Positions 39,031 through 48,546 of a stretch of DNA of 64,000 nt are shown piece after piece (the stretch's first letter is position 1; every line of letters starts with the position of its first letter). The DNA comes from Oscillospiraceae bacterium (lineage in GTDB: Bacteria > Bacillota > Clostridia > Oscillospirales > Ruminococcaceae). The notes beneath the pieces were generated by a model. That model worked only from the letters and a program-made list of their open reading frames with translations, searched no databases and had not been told where the DNA came from. The translations under genes were made by a program, and so were the position numbers. The stretch is from assembly GCA_018110825.1 (NCBI GenBank), contig JAGBCL010000105.1, positions 1 through 64,000 of the forward strand, given 5' to 3'.

Positions 39031-41082
39031 TTATTCAAATACTGCCTTTAAAGTAAAATCACCGCTGAATGTAATTTCAGCAACTGCCGAATTCGGGTCG
39101 GAAATTTCCGCACCTGTACATTCCCAGCACTTGAAGCTTGCACCGTCAGCAGGTTCAGCTTTTACGGTAAGAGTGTAGTCAGGGAAGTATCTTCCTGTAA
39201 ATTCCTTGCTAAGGTCAAGGGTTGCCTCGTTGATGGAGATTGTTCCCTTTGCAGAGTCAGAGGAACTGATTGTTACATTTGCAAACTTGCTTAAATCCAT
39301 TGCTCCCTGCATAAGTCCCGGGAATACGAGATAACGCTTGTCCATAAAGGTTTCAAACTGAAAAAGCTCTTCATCGTAATACTTTGTTGTATCCCATGAA
39401 AGCCATTCAGGACCGAAGCGGTCGAAGGTATCAGGAACAAGGGTTTTGTAAACCGCAGCCATTTCGTCCATAAGTGCCATGGCCTTTTCATTTTCGAAAT
39501 GAACATTTCTCATGTTGCACATCGCCATAACGAGTTCTTCCTTGAATTCAGGATTCTGATAGAGTGACCAGAACATTGCCGCAGGATTTCTGATTTCTTC
39601 ATCGGTTTCCTCGTCAATGGTTATCGGTTCAATTTCCGCAGCTGCATCAAAAGCCTTGGAAATGTTGTCAACGGTGTAGGTGTTGCCGTCGCTGTAAATG
39701 CCGGTTGAGAAGTCGGTATCGTAAACAAGCATACGCCACTTTCCGTCAGCATATTCGTTTGCCTCGCCCTTGTCACGTACACGCCACATCTGCCAGTTGT
39801 TGCCCTCGAAGATGCTGTCCTCGTTGTAGATGTAAAGGTTAAGTGCAAGCATATCCACATAGCTGCCGATGTCAATCATTTCGCATGCCTTAGCGTAATT
39901 TGCTTCATCGGTCATATCGTTTGTTGTAATAAAATCAAACATTTCGTTGTAAAGGCTGATATCCTCATCGTTGCCCTCTTCGATTTGATTTTTCTTTACA
40001 ATAACGATGTTGTGGTTGTCAAGGCCGTAGTTGTTTTCGATGTAGTTGTCGGAGTAATCCTCCGCCATTGTGTACATTCCCCAGTATTCGCCGTTGAGGT
40101 AAACAACGCATGGTGCAGATGCCATAGTGTCAAATCTTCCGCCCTCTGCAAGCTTCTGTATGTACGGGTCGCGGATTTTTGCAAAGTTACAGTCATTGCC
40201 GCCGTTACGGAGCACAAAGGATTTATACTTTGTCACCTCGCCTGTTCCGTCAGAGCGTTGTACGTCAGGGATAAGCGGGTACTCAACAGCCTTCGGGCCG
40301 TAATCATCTCTTGCAATGAAACGCAGGCTTTTCTGAGTATCGTTTCTTGAAGCAGCACCCATGATTCTGAAGCCCAGGTCCTGCATAAAGCTCTGACCCG
40401 TTGCGTCTATGTATTCAAAGTTGACGGGACGCTCCCATTCCTTGCCCTTGTTGGAGTAATTTCCCTCAGCCTGCCATGCTTCATAGGGTCCTGTCTGTGC
40501 GGCAACCCAGTCATCATAGGTTTTGCCGAGAATATATATGCCTTTTTCGTAATCGAAAAGGTTGTCGGATTCTGTCATAAGGGAAATGATAGGGACAGTG
40601 CCGTACTCCTCAGTACGGTTTATACCAATCCAGAAAGTTCCGTTACGGACTTCGGTAACCGTGCCGTCGGGCAGATACGCAACAGCTCTTATAACGTTTG
40701 CCTTTTTAATCTTGCCGTTAGGAATGTAATCTCCGCCTGCGCTTATGCCTGTCTGAGCACTTATGCCGTTAGGGGAGTCTGACTTGTTTGAAAGGACGAT
40801 TGCACCTACATAGGGGATATCGGTTTCATCAGGGACACTTCCGTCAACGGTGTAATAAATCTTTGCTCCGTCAACAGGGCAGATGATTTCAAGATTGATA
40901 TCCTCAGCATAGAAGCCGCTGCCGTGGCTGAAAGTGACATCGTTCAGGTCTCTTGCGGGAGCCGCTGTGTAAACCGCTTCGACAGCTGTTCCTGCCGCGG
41001 GGTCGGAATTCTTACAGCCTGCAAGTCCTGCACATAGCACAACTGCCAGTACTGCGGCAATAATTTTACTTATTAAACGCAT
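39031..41082 (-). CDS. CotH-kinase family lipoprotein with chitobiase-like and repeat domains
   Basis: A 683-residue lipoprotein (lipobox LAGC, Cys23). Residues about 45-145 match the FN3-like, chitobiase C-terminal type module (YYTVDGSVPDETDIPY). The CotH domain (about 160-560) has FRIMGAASRNDTQKSLRFIA, LRNGGNDCNFAKIRDPYIQ, LNGEYWGMYTMAEDY and WRMLVYDTDFSTG, the pseudokinase-like core known from the spore-coat kinase CotH. The last 80 residues form a bacterial-repeat (Flg_new/InlB B-type) module (YTLTVKAEPADGASFKCWEC). Being lipid-anchored it acts outside the cell, unlike B. subtilis CotH. Start at 41082 chosen for GGAGG. Confidence 0.85.
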   Translation of the reverse strand: MRLISKIIAAVLAVVLCAGLAGCKNSDPAAGTAVEAVYTAAPARDLNDVTFSHGSGFYAEDINLEIICPVDGAKIYYTVDGSVPDETDIPYVGAIVLSNKSDSPNGISAQTGISAGGDYIPNGKIKKANVIRAVAYLPDGTVTEVRNGTFWIGINRTEEYGTVPIISLMTESDNLFDYEKGIYILGKTYDDWVAAQTGPYEAWQAEGNYSNKGKEWERPVNFEYIDATGQSFMQDLGFRIMGAASRNDTQKSLRFIARDDYGPKAVEYPLIPDVQRSDGTGEVTKYKSFVLRNGGNDCNFAKIRDPYIQKLAEGGRFDTMASAPCVVYLNGEYWGMYTMAEDYSDNYIENNYGLDNHNIVIVKKNQIEEGNDEDISLYNEMFDFITTNDMTDEANYAKACEMIDIGSYVDMLALNLYIYNEDSIFEGNNWQMWRVRDKGEANEYADGKWRMLVYDTDFSTGIYSDGNTYTVDNISKAFDAAAEIEPITIDEETDEEIRNPAAMFWSLYQNPEFKEELVMAMCNMRNVHFENEKAMALMDEMAAVYKTLVPDTFDRFGPEWLSWDTTKYYDEELFQFETFMDKRYLVFPGLMQGAMDLSKFANVTISSSDSAKGTISINEATLDLSKEFTGRYFPDYTLTVKAEPADGASFKCWECTGAEISDPNSAVAEITFSGDFTLKAVFE

Positions 41083-41110
41083 AATAATCCTCCGCATATG
41101 AATTTTTTCC

Positions 41111-41140
41111 ATTATATCACATCTGAATTCGGATTGTCAA
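41111..41140 (-). promoter_or_regulatory. Promoter of the CotH-family gene
   Basis: Minus strand TTGACA and TATAAT with an 18-base spacer and TG before the -10. Confidence 0.75.
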
Positions 41141-41146
41141 CCAAAG

Positions 41147-43045
41147 TTACTTCATATACAGTGCCATTTCCGACTTGATGATGTTCTGATAAGCCGAAGC
41201 AATAGGGGCATAATTTCTGCCAAGCTGCAAAAGTCTGCGGACAGCACCGATACAGCCTCTGTAATCACGGCTGCTGCGGAGAATATTTATTTCCGCCATT
41301 GTAACAGCCGCCATAATTTCCTGCGGGATACTGCTTTCGCCGAAGGCTTCGAGGTATTTTATTCCGAGGTTGCCTGCCGTTGTAAGAAGCTGTGCAGACT
41401 GCACACCTTTTTTCAGGAGTCCGTTTATTGTAACCAGACAAATTTCCACAGAAGCAAGGATATCTTCCCTTGCAGCAGCTGAAAAATCAAGCTTTGACAG
41501 ACCGTCAAGATAACCGCTGATTGTACTTATACCGATTTCTGTAAGCATGGTCCTGTTGTCACATTCGGAAGCATATTTAATCGGATTTACTCCCTCCGTC
41601 TGAATTATCATAAACAAGTCGGGGTAATCCATACCGAATTTGCCGATATAATCAATAACCTGCATAATGCCTGTGCCGTTTTCGGAGAAGTGCCCTTTGT
41701 AAATTGAAATCAGTTTTTTCTGTTGGTCGGACAGTTTCTCTGCTTTTTCAAGCTCACTTAAAACAGCATTTCTTTTTTCAGCATCCATAGCAAAAACAGC
41801 TGAACGTAAGGCGTTGAAAAGTTCCGGCTGAAGTTTGGAGCCGCCCTCTGAAAGTACCGCCGCAAGCTTTTGTGCGTCATATTTTTTTATGAGGCTGCAC
41901 TCCTGATTTATACGTCCGAGGTAATGCTCTGTATTGTCGGAATATGTTGAAGCGGGGTAATTCGCAAAGCTTTCCTCAGCGTCCTTGAATCTTCCCGTTT
42001 CCGTGCAGCACATCGCATAATAAATATTCATTTCCGCAAAAGCCTTCTCGTCCGACATATATCTGTAGGAATAGAGTATATCGCGGGTATTGATATTGTT
42101 CTTCTCAATGTTTCTGTACAAATCGAAATATCGGGTCATCATTCCGTACCCTTCCTCGTAACGGTCCAGCGAGTAGAGTGCAATTGCCGCAAAAGCAATT
42201 ATTTCAAGGTCGGTGTTTCGGATTTCATTTTTGATTTCCTTGTCAAGGGAGAAATATTTATCGTAAATCTGCAATGCCTCATCATAACGCTTATCTGCAA
42301 TGCAGGCAGAAATTGCACAGTGATAAAGGGCAAGCACATAATCGTCCTTTGTCTTTATGCAAAGCTCTATACCTTTTTCAAGATACTCATAAGCCTGCTC
42401 ACGGGTTTCGCTGTCGGCGTTAAGCGATTCAAAAAGTTCACGGTAAAGGGAAGAGCTTTCCTCACCCGAATCAAGTCTTTTTTTAAGTATTTCGTAATTA
42501 CGTTTAGCCTTGTCGCTGCTGACAGCCTTTATGTAGCCGTAATGGTCCGCAACGTCTTTAAGCAGGCGGAGAGGGGGTCTGTGTGTATTCAGTTTTTCGT
42601 GAACAGGATTTTCGTATCTTGTTTCGGGAAGAATTTTTGTAAGTCTCGGCACATAGAAATCCACATATCGTCCCGTTCTTTCAGGATTTGAGTAATTTCT
42701 TACCGAGAAGGAAGCGGAATTGAACTGCTTGTATTCACCCGATTTGAAGAAATTAATTATGTCGTCGCAGGAAATGAAAATCTCGTCTGCGTCAACTGCC
42801 ATGAACCACTCGCCTTTGGCTCTTTCAAGACCGTAGTTTCTTGCTGCGGAGAAATCGTTGACCCACTCAAAGAAAAGAACCTTGTCCGTGAATTCCTTTG
42901 CAATCTCAACCGTGCGGTCGGTAGAACCGGTATCAACAATAATAAGCTCGCTGCTGATGCTTTTCAGAATAGGCTGAAGTGCCTCAAGACACTTGCGAAG
43001 ATATTTTTCCTCATTTTTGACAATCATACCAATTGTAAGCAGCAT
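41147..43045 (-). CDS. Family 2 glycosyltransferase with a TPR-like helical tail
   Basis: A 632-residue protein. Residues 1-230 are a GT2 catalytic domain: TIGMIVKNEEKYLRKCL at the front, IIVDTGSTDRT for nucleotide binding and the DxD metal site in VDADEIF (85-88). This class (SunS/TPR-linked GT2) is often associated with glycan or peptide glycosylation. From about 230 on, the sequence is helical with tetratricopeptide-like pairs (QAYEYLEKGIELCIKTKDDY, DEALQIYDKYF). The acceptor is unknown. The start follows AAGGAGA and the gene is 28 bases downstream of the radical SAM gene, so the two are probably cotranscribed. Confidence 0.85.
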   Translation of the reverse strand: MLLTIGMIVKNEEKYLRKCLEALQPILKSISSELIIVDTGSTDRTVEIAKEFTDKVLFFEWVNDFSAARNYGLERAKGEWFMAVDADEIFISCDDIINFFKSGEYKQFNSASFSVRNYSNPERTGRYVDFYVPRLTKILPETRYENPVHEKLNTHRPPLRLLKDVADHYGYIKAVSSDKAKRNYEILKKRLDSGEESSSLYRELFESLNADSETREQAYEYLEKGIELCIKTKDDYVLALYHCAISACIADKRYDEALQIYDKYFSLDKEIKNEIRNTDLEIIAFAAIALYSLDRYEEGYGMMTRYFDLYRNIEKNNINTRDILYSYRYMSDEKAFAEMNIYYAMCCTETGRFKDAEESFANYPASTYSDNTEHYLGRINQECSLIKKYDAQKLAAVLSEGGSKLQPELFNALRSAVFAMDAEKRNAVLSELEKAEKLSDQQKKLISIYKGHFSENGTGIMQVIDYIGKFGMDYPDLFMIIQTEGVNPIKYASECDNRTMLTEIGISTISGYLDGLSKLDFSAAAREDILASVEICLVTINGLLKKGVQSAQLLTTAGNLGIKYLEAFGESSIPQEIMAAVTMAEINILRSSRDYRGCIGAVRRLLQLGRNYAPIASAYQNIIKSEMALYMK

Positions 43046-43073
43046 AGTTACATCTCCTTAAAATATACTATAT

Positions 43074-44030
43074 TTATACTATCATATTTCCGCTGTATTT
43101 GCAACCTTGAACGGAGTTTCTGCGGCGGAGTTCCTTGTCAATTCCGTTCAGCACGGATTTCTTGTCACGGCTCCATAACGGTGCAATCAGTGTTTCCTTG
43201 TCGCCGTCCCCCGTAAGCCTTTCGATAAGCGTATCAGGGTGAAGCATTTCCAGCTGGTCGCAGACCGTTTCGATGTAGCTGTCCATGTCCATTTCAGCAA
43301 ACTCGTTTCTCTCAAACATTTCCGCAAGAACCGTACCGCGGATAACATGGAGCAGGTGTATTTTCACCGCATGAGGACGGAGCCTGCCAAGTTCTTTTGC
43401 GGTTTCAAGCATCATTTCCCTTGTTTCAAAGGGCAGACCGTTTATGATGTGCACGCAGATATTTACACCGCGTTTTTCAAGCATTTCATAGCCATGCAGA
43501 AAATCCTTGTATGTATGACAGCGGTTGATAAGTTGAGCAGTGTTATCGTGAATTGTCTGTAAGCCAAGCTCCACCGTAAGATAGGTCTGCCGCGAAAGCT
43601 CGGCAAGATAATCCGCCGTTTCCTCGCTTATGCAGTCGGGACGGGTAGAAACTGCAAGACCTACGACGTTTTCCTGCGCAAGTGCCTCGCTGTAAAGCCT
43701 TTTCAGCTTGTCAAGGGGAGCATAGGTGTTGGTGTTTGCCTGAAAATAGGGGATGTAAAACAGTTCGTTTCCCCACTTTCCCGAAAGCTTTTCCTTGCCC
43801 TCATCAAACTGAGCAGCTATGCTCATGCAGGGGTCGCCCGCAAAGTCGCCGCTGCCTTTTGACGAACAGTAAATACAGCCGCCGCTGCCTTTTGTCCCGT
43901 CAATATTCGGACAGGTAAAACCACCGTTAAGACTTATTTTTACGGTCTTTCTGCCGAAGTGCTTTTTCAGGTATGAGCTCTGCATATTATATCGTTTGTT
44001 CGTGTATGGGTCAGGTGAAAAAAACGGCAT
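43074..44030 (-). CDS. Radical SAM protein, TIGR01212 (YhcC-like) family
   Basis: A 318-residue radical SAM enzyme. The cluster-binding cysteines are Cys40, Cys52 and Cys55 (CPNIDGTKGSGGCIYC), with an unusually long first gap that is characteristic of this family rather than the common CxxxCxxC. Later motifs such as STRPDC, VELGLQT and HIINGLPFET match it too. The substrate of the family is not established. The start follows AAAGGAG. Confidence 0.88.
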   Translation of the reverse strand: MPFFSPDPYTNKRYNMQSSYLKKHFGRKTVKISLNGGFTCPNIDGTKGSGGCIYCSSKGSGDFAGDPCMSIAAQFDEGKEKLSGKWGNELFYIPYFQANTNTYAPLDKLKRLYSEALAQENVVGLAVSTRPDCISEETADYLAELSRQTYLTVELGLQTIHDNTAQLINRCHTYKDFLHGYEMLEKRGVNICVHIINGLPFETREMMLETAKELGRLRPHAVKIHLLHVIRGTVLAEMFERNEFAEMDMDSYIETVCDQLEMLHPDTLIERLTGDGDKETLIAPLWSRDKKSVLNGIDKELRRRNSVQGCKYSGNMIV

Positions 44031-44134
44031 TTTCAGATACTCCTTTTATGTAAAATGTACGGATTTTGAAGTTTATTTTCTACTATTATAGCGTATTATT
44101 CAGAAAAATGCTACTTAATTCGGCAAAAAGGCTA

Positions 44135-44162
44135 TTGCATTTTTCGTTTTTTGTGGTATAAT
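44135..44162 (+). promoter_or_regulatory. Promoter of the epimerase-like gene
   Basis: TTGCAT and an extended TGgTATAAT with a 16-base spacer, about 48 bases before the start codon. Confidence 0.6.
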
Positions 44163-44209
44163 GTAAGAGTATAGATATATAAATTTACAGAACGGAGGGC
44201 GGCTTTATT

Positions 44210-45148
44210 ATGAAAACTGTTATGGTTACAGGTGCGTCCGGTCTTATCGGAAGTGAACTTTCTGAAGCCTTGCTTAATAAAGGATTTAAAGTAATAGGTG
44301 TCGACAATACTCCAAGCTCTTCTGTCGGCAACCCTAATTTTGTATTCGTTCAGGCTGCAATCGAAGATAAAGATGCAGTTACAAGAGCTATGTCCGAACA
44401 TAAAATAGATGTGCTTGTTCATACAGCTTGTTCTGTTGACAACGACCTGCCTAATATCATTACTTCTGCACATGAAAAGCAGGCTGCTGCAGTTGACAAG
44501 TATATTTACAAGAACGCCGTTACAGCTGGCGTAGGCGATATCATCCTGCTGAGTACACATCAGATTTACGCGTCGCCAAAGACACGTGAGCCGATTCGTG
44601 AAACTGCTGACGAAAAGCCTTCAAGCGACTATGCTAAGATGAAATTCGACAGCGAAAAGGCTCTTGCAAAGGTTATCAAGGGTGCAGGCTCCTGTAAGGG
44701 TGTTATCGCCAGAGTCTGCCCGATTTATACAAAGACATATGTACCTAATCTTCATGCTAAGATTTTCGACCCTAAGGACAATTGCTCCTTTATTTACGGT
44801 TACGGCGATTACGGCTTCACATTCTGCTGTCTGTATAACTTTATCGACTTTGTTATCGGTATTCTTACAGTAAACGGCGGCATCAACTATCAGGGCGTAT
44901 ATAATGTATGCGACTCAAAACCTATCCTTGCAAAGGAAATTGTTGAGTTTGAAAGAACACATCACAAGCTCGGTGCTGTTATCCAGCGTAACTACAGTGT
45001 TGTTAAGTCTATCGGCTTCGGAAATAAGGATGCAAAGATTGACTATCGTTACAACGATTTAAGTATTGTTTGCAGCAACATTTCCTACGATAACACAAAG
45101 GCTCAGAGAATTTCCACTTTCAGATGGAAGCTTTCCAACACAAAGTAA
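44210..45148 (+). CDS. NAD-dependent epimerase/dehydratase family protein
   Basis: A 312-residue short-chain dehydrogenase of the extended type. The dinucleotide loop GASGLIGSE is at residues 8-16, and a YAKMKFDSE segment provides the YxxxK catalytic pair; the serine/threonine motif is LLSTHQIYASP. It most resembles nucleotide-sugar epimerases or dehydratases, but the substrate cannot be named. The start follows GGAGGG. Single-gene unit with promoter and terminator. Confidence 0.85.
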   Translation: MKTVMVTGASGLIGSELSEALLNKGFKVIGVDNTPSSSVGNPNFVFVQAAIEDKDAVTRAMSEHKIDVLVHTACSVDNDLPNIITSAHEKQAAAVDKYIYKNAVTAGVGDIILLSTHQIYASPKTREPIRETADEKPSSDYAKMKFDSEKALAKVIKGAGSCKGVIARVCPIYTKTYVPNLHAKIFDPKDNCSFIYGYGDYGFTFCCLYNFIDFVIGILTVNGGINYQGVYNVCDSKPILAKEIVEFERTHHKLGAVIQRNYSVVKSIGFGNKDAKIDYRYNDLSIVCSNISYDNTKAQRISTFRWKLSNTK

Positions 45149-45160
45149 AAACATATCAAA

Positions 45161-45187
45161 CCGTCCTCATGCAGAGGACGGTTTTTC
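45161..45187 (+). terminator. Terminator of the epimerase-like gene
   Basis: CCGTCCTC pairs with GAGGACGG around five bases, followed by five T. Confidence 0.85.
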
Positions 45188-45209
45188 TTTGTCAATATTG
45201 TGTCAATTG

Positions 45210-45238
45210 TTGATTTGTGCGTAATTATGTGATATAAT
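45210..45238 (+). promoter_or_regulatory. Promoter of nadB
   Basis: TTGATT and TATAAT with a 17-base spacer, about 55 bases before the start codon. Confidence 0.65.
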
Positions 45239-45293
45239 AAAATAAGTATGTTGTAATGCATGTAAAATCATTTTATATAAAGAAGGAAATATT

Positions 45294-46748
45294 ATGCAAA
45301 ACTATGACGTCATAATCGCAGGTACAGGTGCAGGCGGTCTCTATTCCGCTATTAACCTTCCTGCAAACCTTAAGGTGCTGCTTATTACAAAGCGTGAGCT
45401 TATTCTCTGTAATTCCGCTCTTGCACAGGGCGGTATTGCTGCTGTGTATAAGCCTGAGGACGACAGCACCCGTCTGCACACAAATGATACTCTCATCGCA
45501 GGCGGATTCAAGAATAACCCCGACAGCCTGAAAATTCTCGTTACAGAGGCTGAAAAGGAAATTGAAAAAATTATTTCCCTCGGCGTTGATTTCGACAAGG
45601 ACGAAAACGGTAATCTTCACCGCACCCTTGAGGGCGGACACTCCCGCCGCCGCATTTTCCACCACAAGGATTCCACAGGTTTTGAAATTACCACCAAGCT
45701 TCAGGAAGCTGTGAAGAAAATGCCTAATGTGGATATCCTTGAAAATGCCCTGCTTTGCAAGGTCAAGAAAACTTCTACGGGCTTTTCCGCAGATATTTCC
45801 GTTGACGAGGTACATAAAACCTATAACAGCCGCTATTTTATCATGGCAACAGGCGGCATAGGACGTGTTTATGACTTTACGACAAATTCCGCAATCGCAA
45901 CAGGCGACGGCATTGCTCTTGCTTATGAAATGGGTGCACATATCAAAAATCTGTCCCTTATACAGTTCCACCCAACCGCTTTCAACAACAAGCATACCCG
46001 TGAGTGCTTCCTTATTTCCGAAGCGGTAAGAGGTGAGGGTGCTTACCTGCGCAACAAGGACAAGGAACGCTTTATGCATAATTATGATGAGCGTCTTGAG
46101 CTTGCTCCGAGAGATGTTGTTTCCCATGCAATCGTAACCGAGGGCAGACGCCTTGACTCGGACGATTTCTACCTTGATATTACGCATAAGGACCCTGAAT
46201 TCCTTAAAAAGCGTTTCCCGATGATTTACAAGTACCTGCTGAGTCAGGGAATTGATATGACAAAGGATATGATTCCGATTTACCCTTGTCAGCATTACCT
46301 TATGGGCGGTATCAACGTCAACACCAAGGGTATGACATCTGTGGAGGGACTTTATGCGGTAGGCGAGTGCAGCCACACGGGTGTTCACGGCAACAACCGT
46401 CTTGCGTCCAACTCCCTGCTTGAAGCACTTGTTTTCGGCAGACAGGCTGCGGAGGATATCGCTTCGAAAATTGATACAAGCCTGCCTCTTGAACAGCTGG
46501 AGGAATATGAGTTTGAAACAAGCGAAAACGCTGTTCCTATTCCTCAGGGTATAAGGACGGAAATCCGTCACATTATGCAGAAATCATATTTTGTAATTCC
46601 GAATATGCAGGGTGCGGTTGCGGGCTTTGAACGCATTTCCGAAATCAAGCGTATGCTTGATGAGAATGATTATATCGTTGACCACAATTATGTGGAGGCA
46701 AAATCTCTTGCAACGGTTGCATATCTGATACTTAAAGAAGTAATATAA
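45294..46748 (+). CDS. nadB: L-aspartate oxidase
   Basis: A 484-residue FAD enzyme that oxidises aspartate to iminoaspartate for de novo NAD synthesis. The FAD loop VIIAGTGAGGLYSAINL is at residues 6-22, the catalytic-site stretch is EGGHSRRRIFHHKD, SLIQFHPTAF marks the substrate domain, and HGNNRLASNSLLEALVFGR binds FAD at the C-terminal side. It is shorter (by about 50 residues) than E. coli NadB, with a reduced C-terminal helical domain. The usual partners nadA and nadC are not adjacent. The start follows GAAGGA. Confidence 0.9.
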   Translation: MQNYDVIIAGTGAGGLYSAINLPANLKVLLITKRELILCNSALAQGGIAAVYKPEDDSTRLHTNDTLIAGGFKNNPDSLKILVTEAEKEIEKIISLGVDFDKDENGNLHRTLEGGHSRRRIFHHKDSTGFEITTKLQEAVKKMPNVDILENALLCKVKKTSTGFSADISVDEVHKTYNSRYFIMATGGIGRVYDFTTNSAIATGDGIALAYEMGAHIKNLSLIQFHPTAFNNKHTRECFLISEAVRGEGAYLRNKDKERFMHNYDERLELAPRDVVSHAIVTEGRRLDSDDFYLDITHKDPEFLKKRFPMIYKYLLSQGIDMTKDMIPIYPCQHYLMGGINVNTKGMTSVEGLYAVGECSHTGVHGNNRLASNSLLEALVFGRQAAEDIASKIDTSLPLEQLEEYEFETSENAVPIPQGIRTEIRHIMQKSYFVIPNMQGAVAGFERISEIKRMLDENDYIVDHNYVEAKSLATVAYLILKEVI

Positions 46749-46753
46749 AAATC

Positions 46754-46786
46754 AAGGGTACTGAGTTGATTGCTCAGTACCCTTGC
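46754..46786. terminator. Bidirectional terminator after nadB
   Basis: CAAGGGTACTGAG pairs with CTCAGTACCCTTG around seven bases, between two convergent genes. Confidence 0.7.
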
Positions 46787-46810
46787 TGTTTCTGTAGGAT
46801 ATTCTGATTT

Positions 46811-48241
46811 TTACTTTGTGGATTTGTCTCTGTTTTCGTCAATGAATTTCGACCAGCTTATTCCGAGAAGCAGCCAGAAAAACGGTGCAACTGTTACGGC
46901 ACTTACGCTGAAAAATGCCTGAACGGAATACGCAATAACCGCTGTAAGCAGTGCAGGTCTGAACCATTTCTCACGGTCGGAAGCGAACTGCTTCAAATCC
47001 TTCACAAGACGGATAATTGTTGCACCAAGGAGAACAAGATACATAAGAAGTGACGGTATGCCACGGGTTGCGGCAATGTAAAGATATTCGTTGTAGCTTC
47101 GGTCAATGCTGTCAACTACAAGGGAACCCGAAAACTGATTCTTCGCAAACATATCAGGGCCGACACCAAGAATCGGGTGCTCCTTAATCATTGTTACGCT
47201 TCTTTCAGCACCGATTTCCCACAGAGATTGTTCGTTTACGAATGAGGGTGAGCCTGCGGTGATGAAAAGACGGTTGAAAGCGTCTGTGTAAGCGATTGCT
47301 TTGTCACGGAGATAAATTCCCTGAGCAGCAAAAACAATTCCGAAAACTACTGCAAAAGCAGCAATGAGAGCCGCAAGTCTTTTTCCTGAACTTTTCAGTA
47401 TGCCGCTGTCGAATTTTGTTCCGCCGTTGCCCGCGGTAAGTTCAAGAACAAGCGTAACAACGAGAGTTGTTCCGATTCCGATAAGAGGAATTACCGAAGA
47501 AGTGAAAAGTCCCGTAAGGAAGAACAGCACAGAAGATACTCCGTAAACACGTGCACGGGTGATATTCTTGTCGTAAATTGCTCCTGCGATTGCAACCGCA
47601 GAAACTATTGTAAGGAACGAACCGTAAAAAATAGGGCTGTCGGAAAGACCGCTTGAAAGGTGAACGTCCTTGAGAAGCAAAAGTGCAGGAAGCTTTCTGA
47701 AATCAGAGGGGAAGTCCCAAGGGATATGCTGCATTACAGCAACAATTGCCTGAACGATACCTGCACCCACAAGAATGTCGAAAATGATTTTTACCGAGGA
47801 ATATTTCATTACGGCAGTTGCAAGCAGGAAAATTCCGAAGTATGCAAACAGTGCCAGCAGACCCTCATAACGTCCGAGCTCACCAAGAAGTGCCGTATTG
47901 ATGTTTTCCTGAGCAGGTTCGGCAAGAGCCACACGGTAGTAGGAAGCGAATGTCAGCACGGCAAGTCCCACCACAAGGAATGCGGCAGGGTATTGCTTGA
48001 AGGAAATATCCTTTCTCAGCAGCAGCACTATATAAAAGAGTATGCAGGAGAAGCCTGTTGCGTAGAGGAATGAGCCAAGGAAAGAGCTTGTTCCTTCGAT
48101 TCCCGTAATGAACATACCGCCGATAAGGGGCACGATTATGCAGGCGCAAAGAATTCCCAGCACCCAACGTCTGACGGTTGTGTAATTCATATTCAGGATA
48201 AAGTTGGATTTTTCGGTTGTACCGAATATGGTTTTGGGCAT
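46811..48241 (-). CDS. O-antigen ligase-like (Wzy_C) membrane protein
   Basis: A 476-residue protein with about eleven transmembrane segments and a large extracellular loop. The segment after that loop, with KEHPILGVGPDMFAKNQF and NEYLYIAATRGIPSLLMYL, is the conserved Wzy_C/WaaL signature. In Gram-positive hosts such proteins polymerise or ligate surface polysaccharides, for example capsule or wall glycan. The start follows GAAGG. No other polysaccharide genes are beside it in this window, apart from the GT2 gene 4 kb away. Confidence 0.82.
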   Translation of the reverse strand: MPKTIFGTTEKSNFILNMNYTTVRRWVLGILCACIIVPLIGGMFITGIEGTSSFLGSFLYATGFSCILFYIVLLLRKDISFKQYPAAFLVVGLAVLTFASYYRVALAEPAQENINTALLGELGRYEGLLALFAYFGIFLLATAVMKYSSVKIIFDILVGAGIVQAIVAVMQHIPWDFPSDFRKLPALLLLKDVHLSSGLSDSPIFYGSFLTIVSAVAIAGAIYDKNITRARVYGVSSVLFFLTGLFTSSVIPLIGIGTTLVVTLVLELTAGNGGTKFDSGILKSSGKRLAALIAAFAVVFGIVFAAQGIYLRDKAIAYTDAFNRLFITAGSPSFVNEQSLWEIGAERSVTMIKEHPILGVGPDMFAKNQFSGSLVVDSIDRSYNEYLYIAATRGIPSLLMYLVLLGATIIRLVKDLKQFASDREKWFRPALLTAVIAYSVQAFFSVSAVTVAPFFWLLLGISWSKFIDENRDKSTK

Positions 48242-48278
48242 AGGATACCTTCTTTCTTTTTGAATTGATTTATTATGT

Positions 48279-48490
48279 CATAAACAGTCCACTGGACTGT
48301 TTATGAGGAAAATTCTACGGGAAAACAACAAGGGGAGGCGGTCGTGTTCGCCTCCCCTCGAAAAACTGTCGTTTTTCTCACCCCTTGCTCCGATTGAAAA
48401 GGAAGGGGAGTTTCGCTCATTGCGATGAGCGATTTAAGGGCTGCTCGCCCTTAAAAATCCCAGCCAGCTGGGCTCAGCTGGACCAGCTAT
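48279..48490. repeat. Hairpin-array element, second copy (inverted relative to 20.1 kb)
   Basis: Opens with CATAAACAGTCC/GGACTGTTTATG, then on the minus strand repeats the order found at 20180-20340: AAGGGC/GCCCTT, CGCTCAT/ATGAGCG, a CCCCTT..AAGGGG pair, GAGAAAAAC/GTTTTTC and AGGGGAGGCG/CGCCTCCCCT. Linkers such as TTAAATCGC, GGGGTGAGAAA and CGACAG are kept while stem bases change on both sides. It sits between the Wzy_C gene start and the rny stop. Confidence 0.7.
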
Positions 48491-48546
48491 TATTTTATGG
48501 TTTATAAAATATTGATTATACCAAAAAGTATTATCGTTGCACAAAC

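Noticed and set aside
45273..46571. 432-codon frame opposite nadB
   Set aside because: Opposite strand of a clear enzyme gene with intact motifs; no start signal or recognisable domain.
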